Positions 8,873-18,004 of a stretch of DNA of 64,000 nt are shown in pieces (position 1 is the first letter of the stretch; the number at the start of each line of letters is the position of its first letter). The position numbers and the translations under genes were made by a program. The notes under the pieces were generated by a model, which was not told the DNA's origin, made no database searches, and saw only the letters and a list, made by a program, of their open reading frames with translations. This DNA is from Rhizobium sp. ARZ01 (GTDB taxonomy: Bacteria; Pseudomonadota; Alphaproteobacteria; Rhizobiales; Rhizobiaceae): the NCBI RefSeq assembly GCF_014851675.1, contig NZ_JACVAE010000002.1:558001-622000 (forward strand), in the 5' to 3' direction.

Positions 8873-9679
8873 ATGAAACCGGCGCGAATCATCATTCTGG
8901 CAGTGGCCGTCCTTTCGGCCGGCGGCGCAGGCTATCTCGCCCTGCAGCTCGCCCGCGGAAAATCCGTGGTTCAAAGCGAGCCGGTGGTGGAGCGCGAGCC
9001 GACGGTCAACGTGCTGGTCGCAACCCAAAGCCTCCCTGTTGGTTCCCGGCTGAACGCCGATTCGCTCGGCTGGAATGCTTGGCCGGAGAACAGCGTCGCC
9101 GAGGGCTTCATGACCGATCAGAACCGACCCGACGCGGTCGAGAAACTCGACGGCGCGGTCGTGCGCATGCCGATCTTCAAAGGTGAACCGATCCGCCAGG
9201 AAAAGGTTGCCGATTCGAACAGCAAGATCATGTCGTCGTTGCTTCCGGCCGGTAAACGGGCCGTCTCGACAGAAATTTCCGTCGCGACAGGTGCCGGCGG
9301 CTTCATCCTGCCGAACGACAGGGTCGACGTTATCATGGTCCGCCAGGGCGACGATGATATGAAGATCACCGAAACCATCCTGAACAATGTGCGGGTGCTG
9401 GCGATCGACCAGCAGATCGAGGAGAAGGACGACGGGTCGAAGACCGTCGTCGGCACGACGGCAACGCTCGAGCTAACCCCCGACCAGGCCAAGGTTATCA
9501 CCGTTGCCCAGCAAATGGCCGAGCGCCTGCAACTGGCGCTGCGAAGCGTCGCCGATGCGCAGGAACAGGATACCGAGGCCGCGGATCATCTTTTGAGTGG
9601 CGGTGACGGCGCGCCGATCATCCAGGTCATCAAATCCGGCGAGATCGTCAAGTCGAACTCGCCCGCCGCCAACCAATGA
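8873..9679 (+). CDS. cpaB: Flp pilus assembly protein CpaB/RcpC
   Basis: The 268-residue periplasmic protein is anchored by an N-terminal helix (about 4-26). It contains an SAF domain beginning near residue 45 (VNVLVATQSLPVGSRL) and an RcpC-type domain behind it. Family members are thought to stabilise or gate the outer-membrane secretin, possibly through peptidoglycan or glycan contact. The stop overlaps the cpaC start in an ATGA junction. It is the first gene of the long tightly packed unit cpaB-cpaC-cpaD-cpaE-cpaF-tadB-tadC. Confidence 0.9.
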   Translation: MKPARIIILAVAVLSAGGAGYLALQLARGKSVVQSEPVVEREPTVNVLVATQSLPVGSRLNADSLGWNAWPENSVAEGFMTDQNRPDAVEKLDGAVVRMPIFKGEPIRQEKVADSNSKIMSSLLPAGKRAVSTEISVATGAGGFILPNDRVDVIMVRQGDDDMKITETILNNVRVLAIDQQIEEKDDGSKTVVGTTATLELTPDQAKVITVAQQMAERLQLALRSVADAQEQDTEAADHLLSGGDGAPIIQVIKSGEIVKSNSPAANQ

Positions 9680-11277
9680 AGCAGGAGCGCAACGTGCGTC
9701 GATTCGGAAAGAGATTTCGGGCTTCTGTCGCCGGCGGGATGACCTTCTGCCTTGCTTTCTCGGGCATGCCGGGAGCGGTATTGACTGGTGGAAGTGCCAT
9801 CGACCGCGCAGAGGCGGCTTCGGTCTCGCTCGTACGCATCACCAACGCCGGACCGGGTGCGCGCAAGTCTCTAAAGCTCGGGCTGAACAAGGCGATAGTT
9901 GTCGACCTGCCGGCCGACGCGCACGATATCCTCGTCGCCGACCCGATGAAGGCCGATGCTGTCACCCGTACGTCACGGCGCATCTACATCTTCGGCAAGG
10001 AAGTCGGCCAGACGAACGTCTTTATTTTCGGCCCGAACGGCGAAGAAATCGTCAGCCTCGAGCTCTCCGTCGAACGCGACATTACTGGCTTGGAAGCCCA
10101 CCTGCGCCGGTTCATTCCGGACTCCGATATCTCCGTCGAGATCATCTCGGACAACATCGTGTTGACCGGTACGGTGCGTACGCCGCAGGATGCGCTGCAA
10201 GCCGCGCGCCTGGCCGACATCTTCCTCACCGGCGGTGAGGCGACGACCCGCACGGTGACCGCCCAGGGCAATAACGGCGATGCCGCGATCTTCGGCGAGG
10301 AGCGCCAGCGCTCGCAGGTCGTCAACATGCTGAAGATCGACGGCGAAGACCAGGTCACGCTAAAAATCACCGTGGCCGAGGTCAGCCGTCAGGTACTGAA
10401 GCAGCTCGGTTTCAGCGGGTCGATCGGCGGCACGGACGGCGGTATTGCCTTCCGCAACCCGACCAATCTGGGTGGCGCCATAGACTGGACCACGAACACC
10501 GCGCTGAAGGGTACGGTTGGCGGCCTGAACATTGCGACCTACGTCAATGCGATGGAACAAGCGGGCGTCATGCGAACGCTCGCAGAGCCCAGCCTGACAG
10601 CCATCTCGGGTGAAGCTGCGAGCTTCTATGTCGGTGGCGAATTCTGGCGCCCCGTCGAGCAGGAGATCGACTCGGAAGATAACAAAATCAAGCGCACGAA
10701 CGAGGAGATCGAGTATGGCATCCGCTTGAACTTCAAGCCCGTCGTGCTTTCAGCCGGCCGTATCAGTCTGCGTGTCGAAACCGAGGTATCCGAACCCACA
10801 TTCGAAGGGACCACCAACACCGGCGGTATCATTCAGCGGGGCCTCGACGCATTCAAATTTCCACACAACGACCAACTTGGCTTGCCCGCCGTCACCACGA
10901 TGTCGATCCGGAGGCGTGAGGCTTCCACGAGTGTCGAGCTTCCCTCTGGCGGTTCCATCGTGATCGCCGGTCTTGTCAAGGAGGACATCCGTCAGGCCAT
11001 GTCGGGCTATCCGGGACTATCGAAGATACCGGTGCTCGGTACGCTGTTCCGGTCCAAAGACTTTGTGCGCAATGAGACCGAAATGGTCATCATCGCCACC
11101 CCCTATCTCGTTCGACCGGTTGCCCGCAGCGAGCTGAACAGGCCTGATGACAATTTCAATCCGACGAACGACGCCGCGAGCTTCTTCCTTGGCCGGGTCA
11201 ACCAGATCTACGGCCGCAAGGAGGCCGGGATGCCGTCCGGAAACTACGCCGGCGCAGTCGGCTTCATCTACAAGTGA
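9676..11277 (+). CDS. cpaC: Outer-membrane secretin CpaC/RcpA
   Basis: CpaC forms the outer-membrane channel through which the Flp pilus passes. The 533-residue protein has a signal peptide (to about 48, ending AEAAS) and the pilus N-terminal domain (about 55-135). A periplasmic linking domain follows, then the secretin core with its late signature IVIAGLVKEDI and PVLGTLFRS, ending near PYLVRPV. The ATG overlaps the cpaB stop. The N-domain resembles the separately encoded secreted protein on the other side of the pilin gene. Confidence 0.93.
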   Translation: MKQERNVRRFGKRFRASVAGGMTFCLAFSGMPGAVLTGGSAIDRAEAASVSLVRITNAGPGARKSLKLGLNKAIVVDLPADAHDILVADPMKADAVTRTSRRIYIFGKEVGQTNVFIFGPNGEEIVSLELSVERDITGLEAHLRRFIPDSDISVEIISDNIVLTGTVRTPQDALQAARLADIFLTGGEATTRTVTAQGNNGDAAIFGEERQRSQVVNMLKIDGEDQVTLKITVAEVSRQVLKQLGFSGSIGGTDGGIAFRNPTNLGGAIDWTTNTALKGTVGGLNIATYVNAMEQAGVMRTLAEPSLTAISGEAASFYVGGEFWRPVEQEIDSEDNKIKRTNEEIEYGIRLNFKPVVLSAGRISLRVETEVSEPTFEGTTNTGGIIQRGLDAFKFPHNDQLGLPAVTTMSIRRREASTSVELPSGGSIVIAGLVKEDIRQAMSGYPGLSKIPVLGTLFRSKDFVRNETEMVIIATPYLVRPVARSELNRPDDNFNPTNDAASFFLGRVNQIYGRKEAGMPSGNYAGAVGFIYK

Positions 11278-11290
11278 TCGGGGAACGGAC

Positions 11291-11989
11291 ATGACCGCAC
11301 GCACGCACTCCAAGGGTCCCTTCGAAAGGCTCCGCCCCATGCCGCTCACCCGCATATTTCCGGCTGCGCTCGTGCTCTCGGCCGCCTTGGTCACGGGTTG
11401 TGCCAATCGCGACGCCACGACGACCGCGTCGATCCCCGACGACTATCGCACCCGGCATCCGATTGTCCTGACTGAAGCCGAGCACACGTTGGACATCCCC
11501 GTCGCCTCGGGCGATCGATCGCTGACGCTGTCAGTGCGCGATAACATTCGCGGCTTTGCCCAGGACTACGCGTCGAAGTCGAAGGGGACGGTGCAGATCA
11601 TGGTCCCGCAGGGCTCGATGAACGCCGGTGCCGCCGCGGCACTGCGCAAAGAGGTCCGCGCAACGCTCGTTGGCGCGGGTGTGCCGAGCAAGCGCATCAT
11701 TCAGACCACATACGGGGCTGCCGGCCAGGGCGACGCCGCCCCGATTCGGCTCGCCTTCGTCTCGACCACCGCAAAGACGAATACCTGTGGCCAGTGGCCG
11801 GAAGACCTGACGCTGAACACGATGGAAAACAAGCAGTACTACAATTTTGGCTGTGCGACCCAGGCCAATCTCGCAGCACAAATCGCCAACCCGATGGATC
11901 TCGTCGGACCGCGCGGCATGACGCCAATCGATGCCGAACGGCGGGCCACAGCCATCCAGGACTATCGCGAAGACGGAACGAGTTTCTGA
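11291..11989 (+). CDS. cpaD: Pilus assembly lipoprotein CpaD
   Basis: The 232-residue protein starts with a lipoprotein signal whose lipobox LVTGC puts the lipidated cysteine at residue 37. CpaD lipoproteins assist assembly or stability of the CpaC secretin at the outer membrane. The start at 11291 follows GGGGA at suitable spacing; upstream in-frame codons lie inside cpaC. An internal ATG (residue 17, MPLTRIF) would give a more typical signal peptide length and cannot be excluded. The gene is 13 bases after cpaC. Confidence 0.88.
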   Translation: MTARTHSKGPFERLRPMPLTRIFPAALVLSAALVTGCANRDATTTASIPDDYRTRHPIVLTEAEHTLDIPVASGDRSLTLSVRDNIRGFAQDYASKSKGTVQIMVPQGSMNAGAAAALRKEVRATLVGAGVPSKRIIQTTYGAAGQGDAAPIRLAFVSTTAKTNTCGQWPEDLTLNTMENKQYYNFGCATQANLAAQIANPMDLVGPRGMTPIDAERRATAIQDYREDGTSF

Positions 11990-12038
11990 CGGAACGGGTC
12001 GCAGCGGTCGACCTGACGGACAAGGATAGGACTTCACG

Positions 12039-13328
12039 ATGACGAGTATCGACTACGGCATTGAGGCGCGGCAGCCGTCCGACGCCTTCCTCGACGAAGG
12101 CGGGCACGCCGGCGAACTCGACCACCTGCGCCCGTTGCCGCGCATTTCGATCCATGCCTTCTGTGAGAGCGAGGGCATGCTGCAGGCGATGGAGCGCTGT
12201 GCAAGCGATCGTCGCATGGCGAAGGTCAGCCTGCGCATCAATAGCGGCAGCATACCGGCAGCCGCCAACATGTTTGCCTCCGCCCCGACGCCGAACCTCA
12301 TTGTCATCGAGACGCAGACCGAGCCGTCCGCGCTGATGAACGAGCTTGCACCGCTTGCCGAGGTTTGCGACCCGAGCACGAAGGTGGTGATCGTCGGTCA
12401 CTACAACGACATCGCGCTCTACCGGGACCTCATTCGAAACGGAGTATCGGAGTATCTGGTCGCACCGGTCTCTATGGCCGATATTCTCAATGCAATCGCT
12501 GCAATCTTCATCGATCCCGAGGCCGAACCGCTCGGCCGTACAATCGCCTTTATCGGTGCCAAGGGTGGGGTTGGATCTTCGACGATCGCGCACAATTGCG
12601 CCTGGGGCATCTCCAACCTGTTTTCGACGGAAGTCATCCTGGCCGATCTCGACCTGCCCTACGGCACGGCCAACATCAATTTCGACCAGGACCCGCCACA
12701 GGGCATGGCCGAAGCGGTCTACACACCCGAGCGGCTGGACGAGGTCTTCCTCGATCGGCTGCTTTCGAAATGCTCCGAACATTTGTCGCTGCTCGCGGCA
12801 CCCTCGATGCTCGACCGGGCCTATGATCTCGAACGTGGTTCGTTCCAGCCGATGATCGAGGTCTTGCAGCGCAGCGCCCCGGTGAACGTGCTCGACGTGC
12901 CGCATGCATGGTCGGAGTGGACGCGCACTTTGCTCGGCGAGGCCGACGAAGTCATCGTGACCGCCGTGCCAGACCTTGCGAACCTGCGCAATGCCAAGAA
13001 CATGTTCGACGCGTTGAAGAAGCTGCGGCCGAACGACCGCCCCCCTCACCTGATCCTCAACCAGGTCGGCATGCCAAAGCGACCAGAGATTGCCCCCAGC
13101 GACTTTTGCGATCCGCTGGAGATCCAGCCGATCGCGATCATTCCCTTCGATGCGCAGTTGTTCGGGACAGCCGCCAACAGCGGACGCATGATTGCCGAGA
13201 TGGACAAGAAGTCCCCTGCGGCGGAAACGTTTTCGCAAATTGCGCACGTCGTAACGGGACGGGCAACCGTCAAAAAGCCCAAGAAGGGCGGGCTCGGCAA
13301 GGTGCTGGGCATGCTCGGCCGCAAATGA
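12039..13328 (+). CDS. cpaE: Pilus localisation ATPase CpaE/TadZ
   Basis: CpaE positions the Tad machine at the cell pole or membrane. The 429-residue protein has an N-terminal receiver-like domain (about 35-155). The position usually held by the phospho-acceptor aspartate reads LIVIETQ, so it looks like a pseudo-receiver. A MinD/ParA-type ATPase domain follows from about 168. Its P-loop GAKGGVGSST (173-182) lacks the second lysine of classical MinD sites, as is common in TadZ. An AAGGA precedes the ATG. It lies between cpaD and cpaF in the operon. Confidence 0.9.
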   Translation: MTSIDYGIEARQPSDAFLDEGGHAGELDHLRPLPRISIHAFCESEGMLQAMERCASDRRMAKVSLRINSGSIPAAANMFASAPTPNLIVIETQTEPSALMNELAPLAEVCDPSTKVVIVGHYNDIALYRDLIRNGVSEYLVAPVSMADILNAIAAIFIDPEAEPLGRTIAFIGAKGGVGSSTIAHNCAWGISNLFSTEVILADLDLPYGTANINFDQDPPQGMAEAVYTPERLDEVFLDRLLSKCSEHLSLLAAPSMLDRAYDLERGSFQPMIEVLQRSAPVNVLDVPHAWSEWTRTLLGEADEVIVTAVPDLANLRNAKNMFDALKKLRPNDRPPHLILNQVGMPKRPEIAPSDFCDPLEIQPIAIIPFDAQLFGTAANSGRMIAEMDKKSPAAETFSQIAHVVTGRATVKKPKKGGLGKVLGMLGRK

Positions 13329-13364
13329 TGCCCCGCCGGGGCCTGGAAAACTGGATGAAACGGC

Positions 13365-14837
13365 ATGTTCGGTAGACGCGGAAACGAAGGCTTTGGAAAG
13401 GGCGGCCCGGCCGGCCATGCGCCACAGGCCGCGCCGGTGTCTGCGCCCGCCGAGCGCGCAGCCGCAACGGTTACCGTCGAACCCATCCGGGAGACGGCAG
13501 TTGCCGCACCGCCGCCACACCAGCCCTCACCAATCGGGCGCAAGCGTTCGCCGCGGACGGAGGACTACTACGACACCAAGTCGCAGGTGTTTTCCGCACT
13601 GATCGATACGATCGACCTGTCGCAACTCGCCAAGCTCGATACCGAGAGCGCGCGTGAGGAAATCCGCGACATCGTCAACGACATCATCACGATCAAGAAC
13701 TTTGCGATGTCGATCTCCGAGCAGGAAGAACTGCTCGACGACATCTGCAACGACGTTCTCGGCTACGGTCCGCTGGAGCCGCTGCTTGCACGTGACGATA
13801 TCGCCGACATCATGGTGAACGGCGCGGGTAAGACCTACATCGAAGTGGGAGGCAAGGTGCAGGAATCGGAAATCCGCTTCCGGGACAATGCCCAGTTGCT
13901 GTCGATCTGCCAGCGCATCGTCAGCCAGGTCGGTCGACGCGTCGACGAGTCGAGCCCGATTTGCGACGCCCGCCTGCCCGACGGCTCGCGTGTGAACGTT
14001 ATTGCCCCGCCGCTCGCCATAGACGGCACCGCGCTCACCATCCGCAAATTCAAGAAGGACAAGCTGACGCTCGACCAGCTCGTGCGCTTCGGTTCGATCA
14101 CGCAGGAAGGCTCAACGATCCTGCAGATCATCGGGCGCGTGCGCTGCAATCTCGTCATCTCGGGCGGCACCGGTTCGGGCAAGACGACGCTGCTCAACTG
14201 CATGACACGCTACATCGATGCCGACGAGCGGGTGATCACCTGCGAAGACTCCGCCGAACTGCAATTGCAACAGCCGCACGTGGTCCGCCTCGAAACCCGC
14301 CCGCCGAACATCGAGGGCGAGGGCGAGATCACCATGCGTGACCTGATCAAGAACTGCCTGCGCATGCGGCCCGAGCGCATCATCGTCGGCGAAGTGCGCG
14401 GCCCGGAGGTGTTCGACCTCTTGCAGGCCATGAACACCGGCCACGACGGATCGATGGGGACGATCCACGCCAACTCCCCCCGCGAATGTCTGAGCCGAAT
14501 GGAATCGATGATCGCCATGGGGGGGTATACGCTGCCGGCCAAGACGGTGCGCGAGATTATCGCCGGCTCGATCGACGTCATCATCCAGGCTTCACGCCTG
14601 CGCGACGGTTCCCGTCGCATCACGCACATCACCGAAGTCGTCGGCATGGAAGGCGACGTGATCGTCACCCAGGACCTGATGCGCTTCGAGATGGAGGGCG
14701 AGGATGCGAATGGCCGGATCATCGGCCGCCATGTCGGCACCGGCATCGGCAAGCCGCATTTCTGGGACCGCGCACGCTATTTCAACGAAGAACGGCGCCT
14801 AGCGGCAACGCTCGACATGATGGAAAAACCGGAATAA
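13365..14837 (+). CDS. cpaF: Tad pilus motor ATPase CpaF/TadA
   Basis: This cytoplasmic secretion ATPase of the GspE/VirB11 family powers Flp pilus extension, and in the Tad branch retraction too. It has 490 residues with a proline/alanine-rich N-terminal tail (1-60), an N-terminal domain, and the ATPase core with Walker A GGTGSGKTT (267-275). The Walker B/Asp-box region is RIIVGEVRG and the His motif GSMGTIHANS. The ATG at 13365 is used; an ATG ten bases upstream runs into a stop. It is followed after 12 bases by tadB. Confidence 0.93.
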   Translation: MFGRRGNEGFGKGGPAGHAPQAAPVSAPAERAAATVTVEPIRETAVAAPPPHQPSPIGRKRSPRTEDYYDTKSQVFSALIDTIDLSQLAKLDTESAREEIRDIVNDIITIKNFAMSISEQEELLDDICNDVLGYGPLEPLLARDDIADIMVNGAGKTYIEVGGKVQESEIRFRDNAQLLSICQRIVSQVGRRVDESSPICDARLPDGSRVNVIAPPLAIDGTALTIRKFKKDKLTLDQLVRFGSITQEGSTILQIIGRVRCNLVISGGTGSGKTTLLNCMTRYIDADERVITCEDSAELQLQQPHVVRLETRPPNIEGEGEITMRDLIKNCLRMRPERIIVGEVRGPEVFDLLQAMNTGHDGSMGTIHANSPRECLSRMESMIAMGGYTLPAKTVREIIAGSIDVIIQASRLRDGSRRITHITEVVGMEGDVIVTQDLMRFEMEGEDANGRIIGRHVGTGIGKPHFWDRARYFNEERRLAATLDMMEKPE

Positions 14838-14849
14838 CCGAGGTTTAGG

Positions 14850-15860
14850 ATGTTCGGACTGGATATCACCATCGTCGCGATCATCGCCCTGGCGGCCCTG
14901 GCCGCCGGCGCCCTTGGATACGGCTTGCTCTTTTCGCGCATCGAAACCGAGAAAAAGGCCGAAAGCCGCGTCAACCGGGTGAAAGCTGCCGAAACCGATC
15001 AGATCAAGGTCAAGGCAGCACGCGAACGCATGCAGGAGATGACGAAGCGGCGCAAGTCAGTCCAGGATTCACTGAAAGAGCTCGAGAAGAAGCAGGCCGA
15101 ACGTCACAAAAAAGCCTCGCCTAATCTCAAGGCTAAACTGTCGCAGGCGGGCCTCTCCATCACTCCGACGCAGTTTGTGCTGGTCGGCATTGCCTTTGGC
15201 CTCTTCATGATGGTCGCATCACTCGTTGCCGGCGCCCCGCTGGTCATTGCAGCCGGCCTCTTTGTCGTCGCCGGTCTCGGCCTTCCGCGCTGGGCCCTGA
15301 ACTTCAGCGTGAAACGGCGCATGAATAAGTTCCTGGAGGAGTTTCCAAATTCGCTCGACGTAATGGTGCGGTCGATCAAGTCGGGCCTACCGCTCACCGA
15401 CGCTCTGCGCCTGATCGCTGCGGAAGGTCAGGAGCCGGTCAAGTCGGAATTTCGCCGTGTCGTCGAATCGCAGCAGATGGGCATGAACATACCGGAGGCC
15501 TGCGCCCGCATGGTCACCCATATCCCCCTGCAGGAAGTCAACTTTTTCTCCATCGTCATTGCTATCCAGAGCCAGGCGGGCGGCAATCTCTCCGAGGCCC
15601 TCAGCAATCTTTCCCGCGTTCTGCGTGAGCGACGCAAGATGAGGGCTAAGGTTAGCGCGATGTCGATGGAGGCAAAGGCGTCTGCTGCGATTATCGGTGC
15701 CCTGCCTTTGATCGTCATGCTTCTCGTTTACCTGACGTCGCCTGACTACATGATGATCCTCTTCACCGACCCGCGTGGCCATCTCATTCTCGGTGGCTCA
15801 GCCATCTGGATGTCCATCGGCATCCTGGTGATGCGCAACATGATCAACTTCGATATCTGA
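14850..15860 (+). CDS. tadB: Tad platform protein TadB
   Basis: TadB is one of two inner-membrane platform proteins (GspF/PilC family, T2SSF domain) that couple the CpaF motor to pilin assembly. The 336-residue sequence has an N-terminal helix (about 4-29), a charged coiled-coil like stretch (about 33-90), and a helix pair around 105-145. A cytosolic T2SSF domain (about 165-290) and a C-terminal helix pair follow. Start codon spacing from cpaF is 12 bases, and tadC begins shortly after its stop. Confidence 0.92.
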   Translation: MFGLDITIVAIIALAALAAGALGYGLLFSRIETEKKAESRVNRVKAAETDQIKVKAARERMQEMTKRRKSVQDSLKELEKKQAERHKKASPNLKAKLSQAGLSITPTQFVLVGIAFGLFMMVASLVAGAPLVIAAGLFVVAGLGLPRWALNFSVKRRMNKFLEEFPNSLDVMVRSIKSGLPLTDALRLIAAEGQEPVKSEFRRVVESQQMGMNIPEACARMVTHIPLQEVNFFSIVIAIQSQAGGNLSEALSNLSRVLRERRKMRAKVSAMSMEAKASAAIIGALPLIVMLLVYLTSPDYMMILFTDPRGHLILGGSAIWMSIGILVMRNMINFDI

Positions 15861-15875
15861 GAGGGAATGGCCGCA

Positions 15876-16856
15876 ATGTCAGAACTGGCCGCCACGCTTA
15901 CGGACCCCGACAATCTGCTGCCGGTTTTCGTCGCAATCGCGGTTCTCGCGACCATCTACTCACTCGCCGCCCCCTATTTCGAGGGAGGCGATCTCGACAA
16001 GCGGATGAAGACGGTCGCGCTGGAGCGCGACCAGATCCGGTCACGGGAACGCGCGCGGCTGAATGCCGAAACCCAAGGCAAGGGCTCGCTACGGGCCCAG
16101 CACAACAGCTCCGTGCGCCAGATCGTCGAAAAGCTCAATCTGCGGGAGGCGCTGGTCGATGCCGGAACGATGAACCGGCTGCGTCAGGCGGGATACCGGT
16201 CGCAGAACGCGCTCAACATCTTCCTCTTCGCCCGCTTCGTCCTGCCGTTTGTATTTTTTGCCGTTGGCGCGTTCTACATCTTCTATCTTGGCTACCTCGG
16301 CGACAAGCCGATGGCGATCCGCATCCTTGCAGCCATCGGCAGCGCCTATGTCGGCTTCTACGCGCCCAACATTTACATTTCGAATCGCGTCTCCAAGCGC
16401 CAATTGTCGATCAAGCGGGCCTGGCCCGATGCACTCGATCTGCTGTTGATCTGCGTCGAATCCGGGGTGTCCATGGAAGTGGCTCTGCGCCGCGTTGCCG
16501 ACGAAATCGCCATGGCCTCGACGGAGCTTGCCGAAGAGCTGGTGCTGACGACGGCGGAGCTTTCCTTCCTGCAGGACCGACGGGTTGCCTACGAAAACCT
16601 CGGTACCCGTACAGGTCTCGATATCGTGAAGGCAGTGATGCAGGCGCTGATCCAGGCCGAGCGCTACGGTACGCCGATAGCCCAGGCGCTGCGCGTGCTG
16701 GCGCAGGAAAGCCGCGATACCCGCATGAACGAGGCCGAGAAGAAGGCCGCGGCCTTGCCTCCCAAGCTGACGGTGCCGATGATCCTGTTCTTTCTGCCAG
16801 TTCTGATCGCCGTTATCCTTGGCCCAGCCGGAATTCAGGTGGCGGACACGTTCTGA
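15876..16856 (+). CDS. tadC: Tad platform protein TadC
   Basis: This is the second GspF-family platform protein of the Tad system, 326 residues, with an N-terminal helix, a central helix pair (about 115-160), a cytosolic T2SSF domain and a C-terminal helix ending PAGIQVADTF. Two starts compete: ATG 15867 abuts the GAGGGA ribosome site, while ATG 15876 (MSELAATL) lies ten bases from it and is preferred. It is the last plus-strand gene of the Tad operon; tadD converges on it from the other strand. Confidence 0.9.
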   Translation: MSELAATLTDPDNLLPVFVAIAVLATIYSLAAPYFEGGDLDKRMKTVALERDQIRSRERARLNAETQGKGSLRAQHNSSVRQIVEKLNLREALVDAGTMNRLRQAGYRSQNALNIFLFARFVLPFVFFAVGAFYIFYLGYLGDKPMAIRILAAIGSAYVGFYAPNIYISNRVSKRQLSIKRAWPDALDLLLICVESGVSMEVALRRVADEIAMASTELAEELVLTTAELSFLQDRRVAYENLGTRTGLDIVKAVMQALIQAERYGTPIAQALRVLAQESRDTRMNEAEKKAAALPPKLTVPMILFFLPVLIAVILGPAGIQVADTF

Positions 16857-17048
16857 GTTCGGCCGCGGCCCGCGTTCACTTGTGACATCTGAGCAAACCA
16901 ACGAAGCCGGCATCGTCGACCGGCGAGTGACGCGTGTTTAGGCCGCTCGGCCGGACGGTTAGGCGGCAACACATGTCACGCGAACATCGGCGTTATGCAC
17001 GAAGTTGGGATCGGCGGGCACTCTGGCATGAATGGGTCACCCCACCTG

Positions 17049-17870
17049 TCAGTTCGTATTGCCTGCATCATCCTTGGAAAGCTGCTTCCATGCGTTTTGC
17101 TGCGAAAGCATGCCACGAAGATAAGCCACGTTTGCCCGGGCTTGTTCAACATTGAGTTCTTGCCCGGCGATCTGCTCTGCCTCTTCGAACCGGCCCTGCA
17201 GGCCGACCGTAAGGGCGAGGTTCTGCCTGACGCTGCTGTCGGCACCGGGCTGCTGAACGGCTGAGCGCAGGTAGGTCTCGGCCGTACGGAGGTCGCGCGC
17301 GAGCACATAGGACATGCCGAGATTGGAAAGAACGGACGGTTCGTTCGGCTGCAGGTCAAGCGCCTCGCGGTAGCGGGTGCGGGCATCGGTCGAGCGGCCC
17401 AACTGATCCAGGATCGCGCCTTCTGCCGACTTCAACCGCCAGTCCGGACGATCGGGCGTCTGCGCCCGCTGAATGGTGCCCAATGCCTGCTCGAGTTGGC
17501 CTGCTGCGGCCTGCGACTTTCCGTAGGCAGCGAGCACCTCCCGATCGGTCGGATGGAAGATCGCCACTTGCTGCATGACGGCAAGCGCCTGATCGTTGCG
17601 ACCCGTCATTCGCAGCAGGTTTGCGTAGTTCAGGCCAGCCTGACGATCCTTAGGGTTCCTTTCGTAAGCCTTGCCGACGCCTTCCGCCGCGCGGCTCAAC
17701 TCGCTGGCGTTCATTTCGGTCACAGGTTTCGAAAGCTTGGGTATCGAGCCGGTCTTCAGGTCATCGCGCCCAGCACCAGCACAGCCTGCAAGCGTCGCCG
17801 TCAGCAGCGCCGCTGCGGTTGCCATCAGCAGTTTTCGGCTAGAAGAACTTGCGTGCGCGGAGCGGTGCAT
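17049..17870 (-). CDS. tadD: TPR lipoprotein TadD
   Basis: TadD is a tetratricopeptide lipoprotein required for Flp pilus assembly, probably helping secretin localisation. The 273-residue product has a lipobox TLAGC with the lipidated Cys at residue 30, and TPR-like repeats over roughly residues 70-250. ATG 17870 is preceded by GGGGA seven bases away; an upstream in-frame ATG lacks one. Unlike the other cpa/tad genes it is transcribed towards them, from a promoter region shared with the aminopeptidase gene. Confidence 0.87.
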   Translation of the reverse strand: MHRSAHASSSSRKLLMATAAALLTATLAGCAGAGRDDLKTGSIPKLSKPVTEMNASELSRAAEGVGKAYERNPKDRQAGLNYANLLRMTGRNDQALAVMQQVAIFHPTDREVLAAYGKSQAAAGQLEQALGTIQRAQTPDRPDWRLKSAEGAILDQLGRSTDARTRYREALDLQPNEPSVLSNLGMSYVLARDLRTAETYLRSAVQQPGADSSVRQNLALTVGLQGRFEEAEQIAGQELNVEQARANVAYLRGMLSQQNAWKQLSKDDAGNTN

Positions 17871-17943
17871 GAATTTTCCCCAGGGCGTCTGCAGCGGCAT
17901 GTGTGCGAAAGAATCACGCCGCAATCCTCACGCCAGCAATAAT

Positions 17944-17959
17944 CTGTTAACCCTAACAG
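17944..17959. promoter_or_regulatory. Inverted repeat between tadD and the aminopeptidase gene
   Basis: CTGTTA, four bases, TAACAG: a perfect short inverted repeat in the 134-base divergent gap. It could be an operator for either gene; no regulator is identified. Confidence 0.3.
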
Positions 17960-18004
17960 ACCGTTAATTCGCTGATTCCCGGATCGCACCGCAAAGGCTC
18001 TGCA

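Noticed and set aside
11697..13520. Long open frame (about 600 codons) on the minus strand
   Set aside because: It lies wholly antisense to cpaD, cpaE and the start of cpaF; low-complexity Arg/Gly-rich translation, no domain, typical of high-GC mirror frames.
17947..17967. TTAA pair between tadD and the aminopeptidase gene as a CtrA site
   Set aside because: The two TTAA are 13 bases apart, not seven, so the spacing does not fit.
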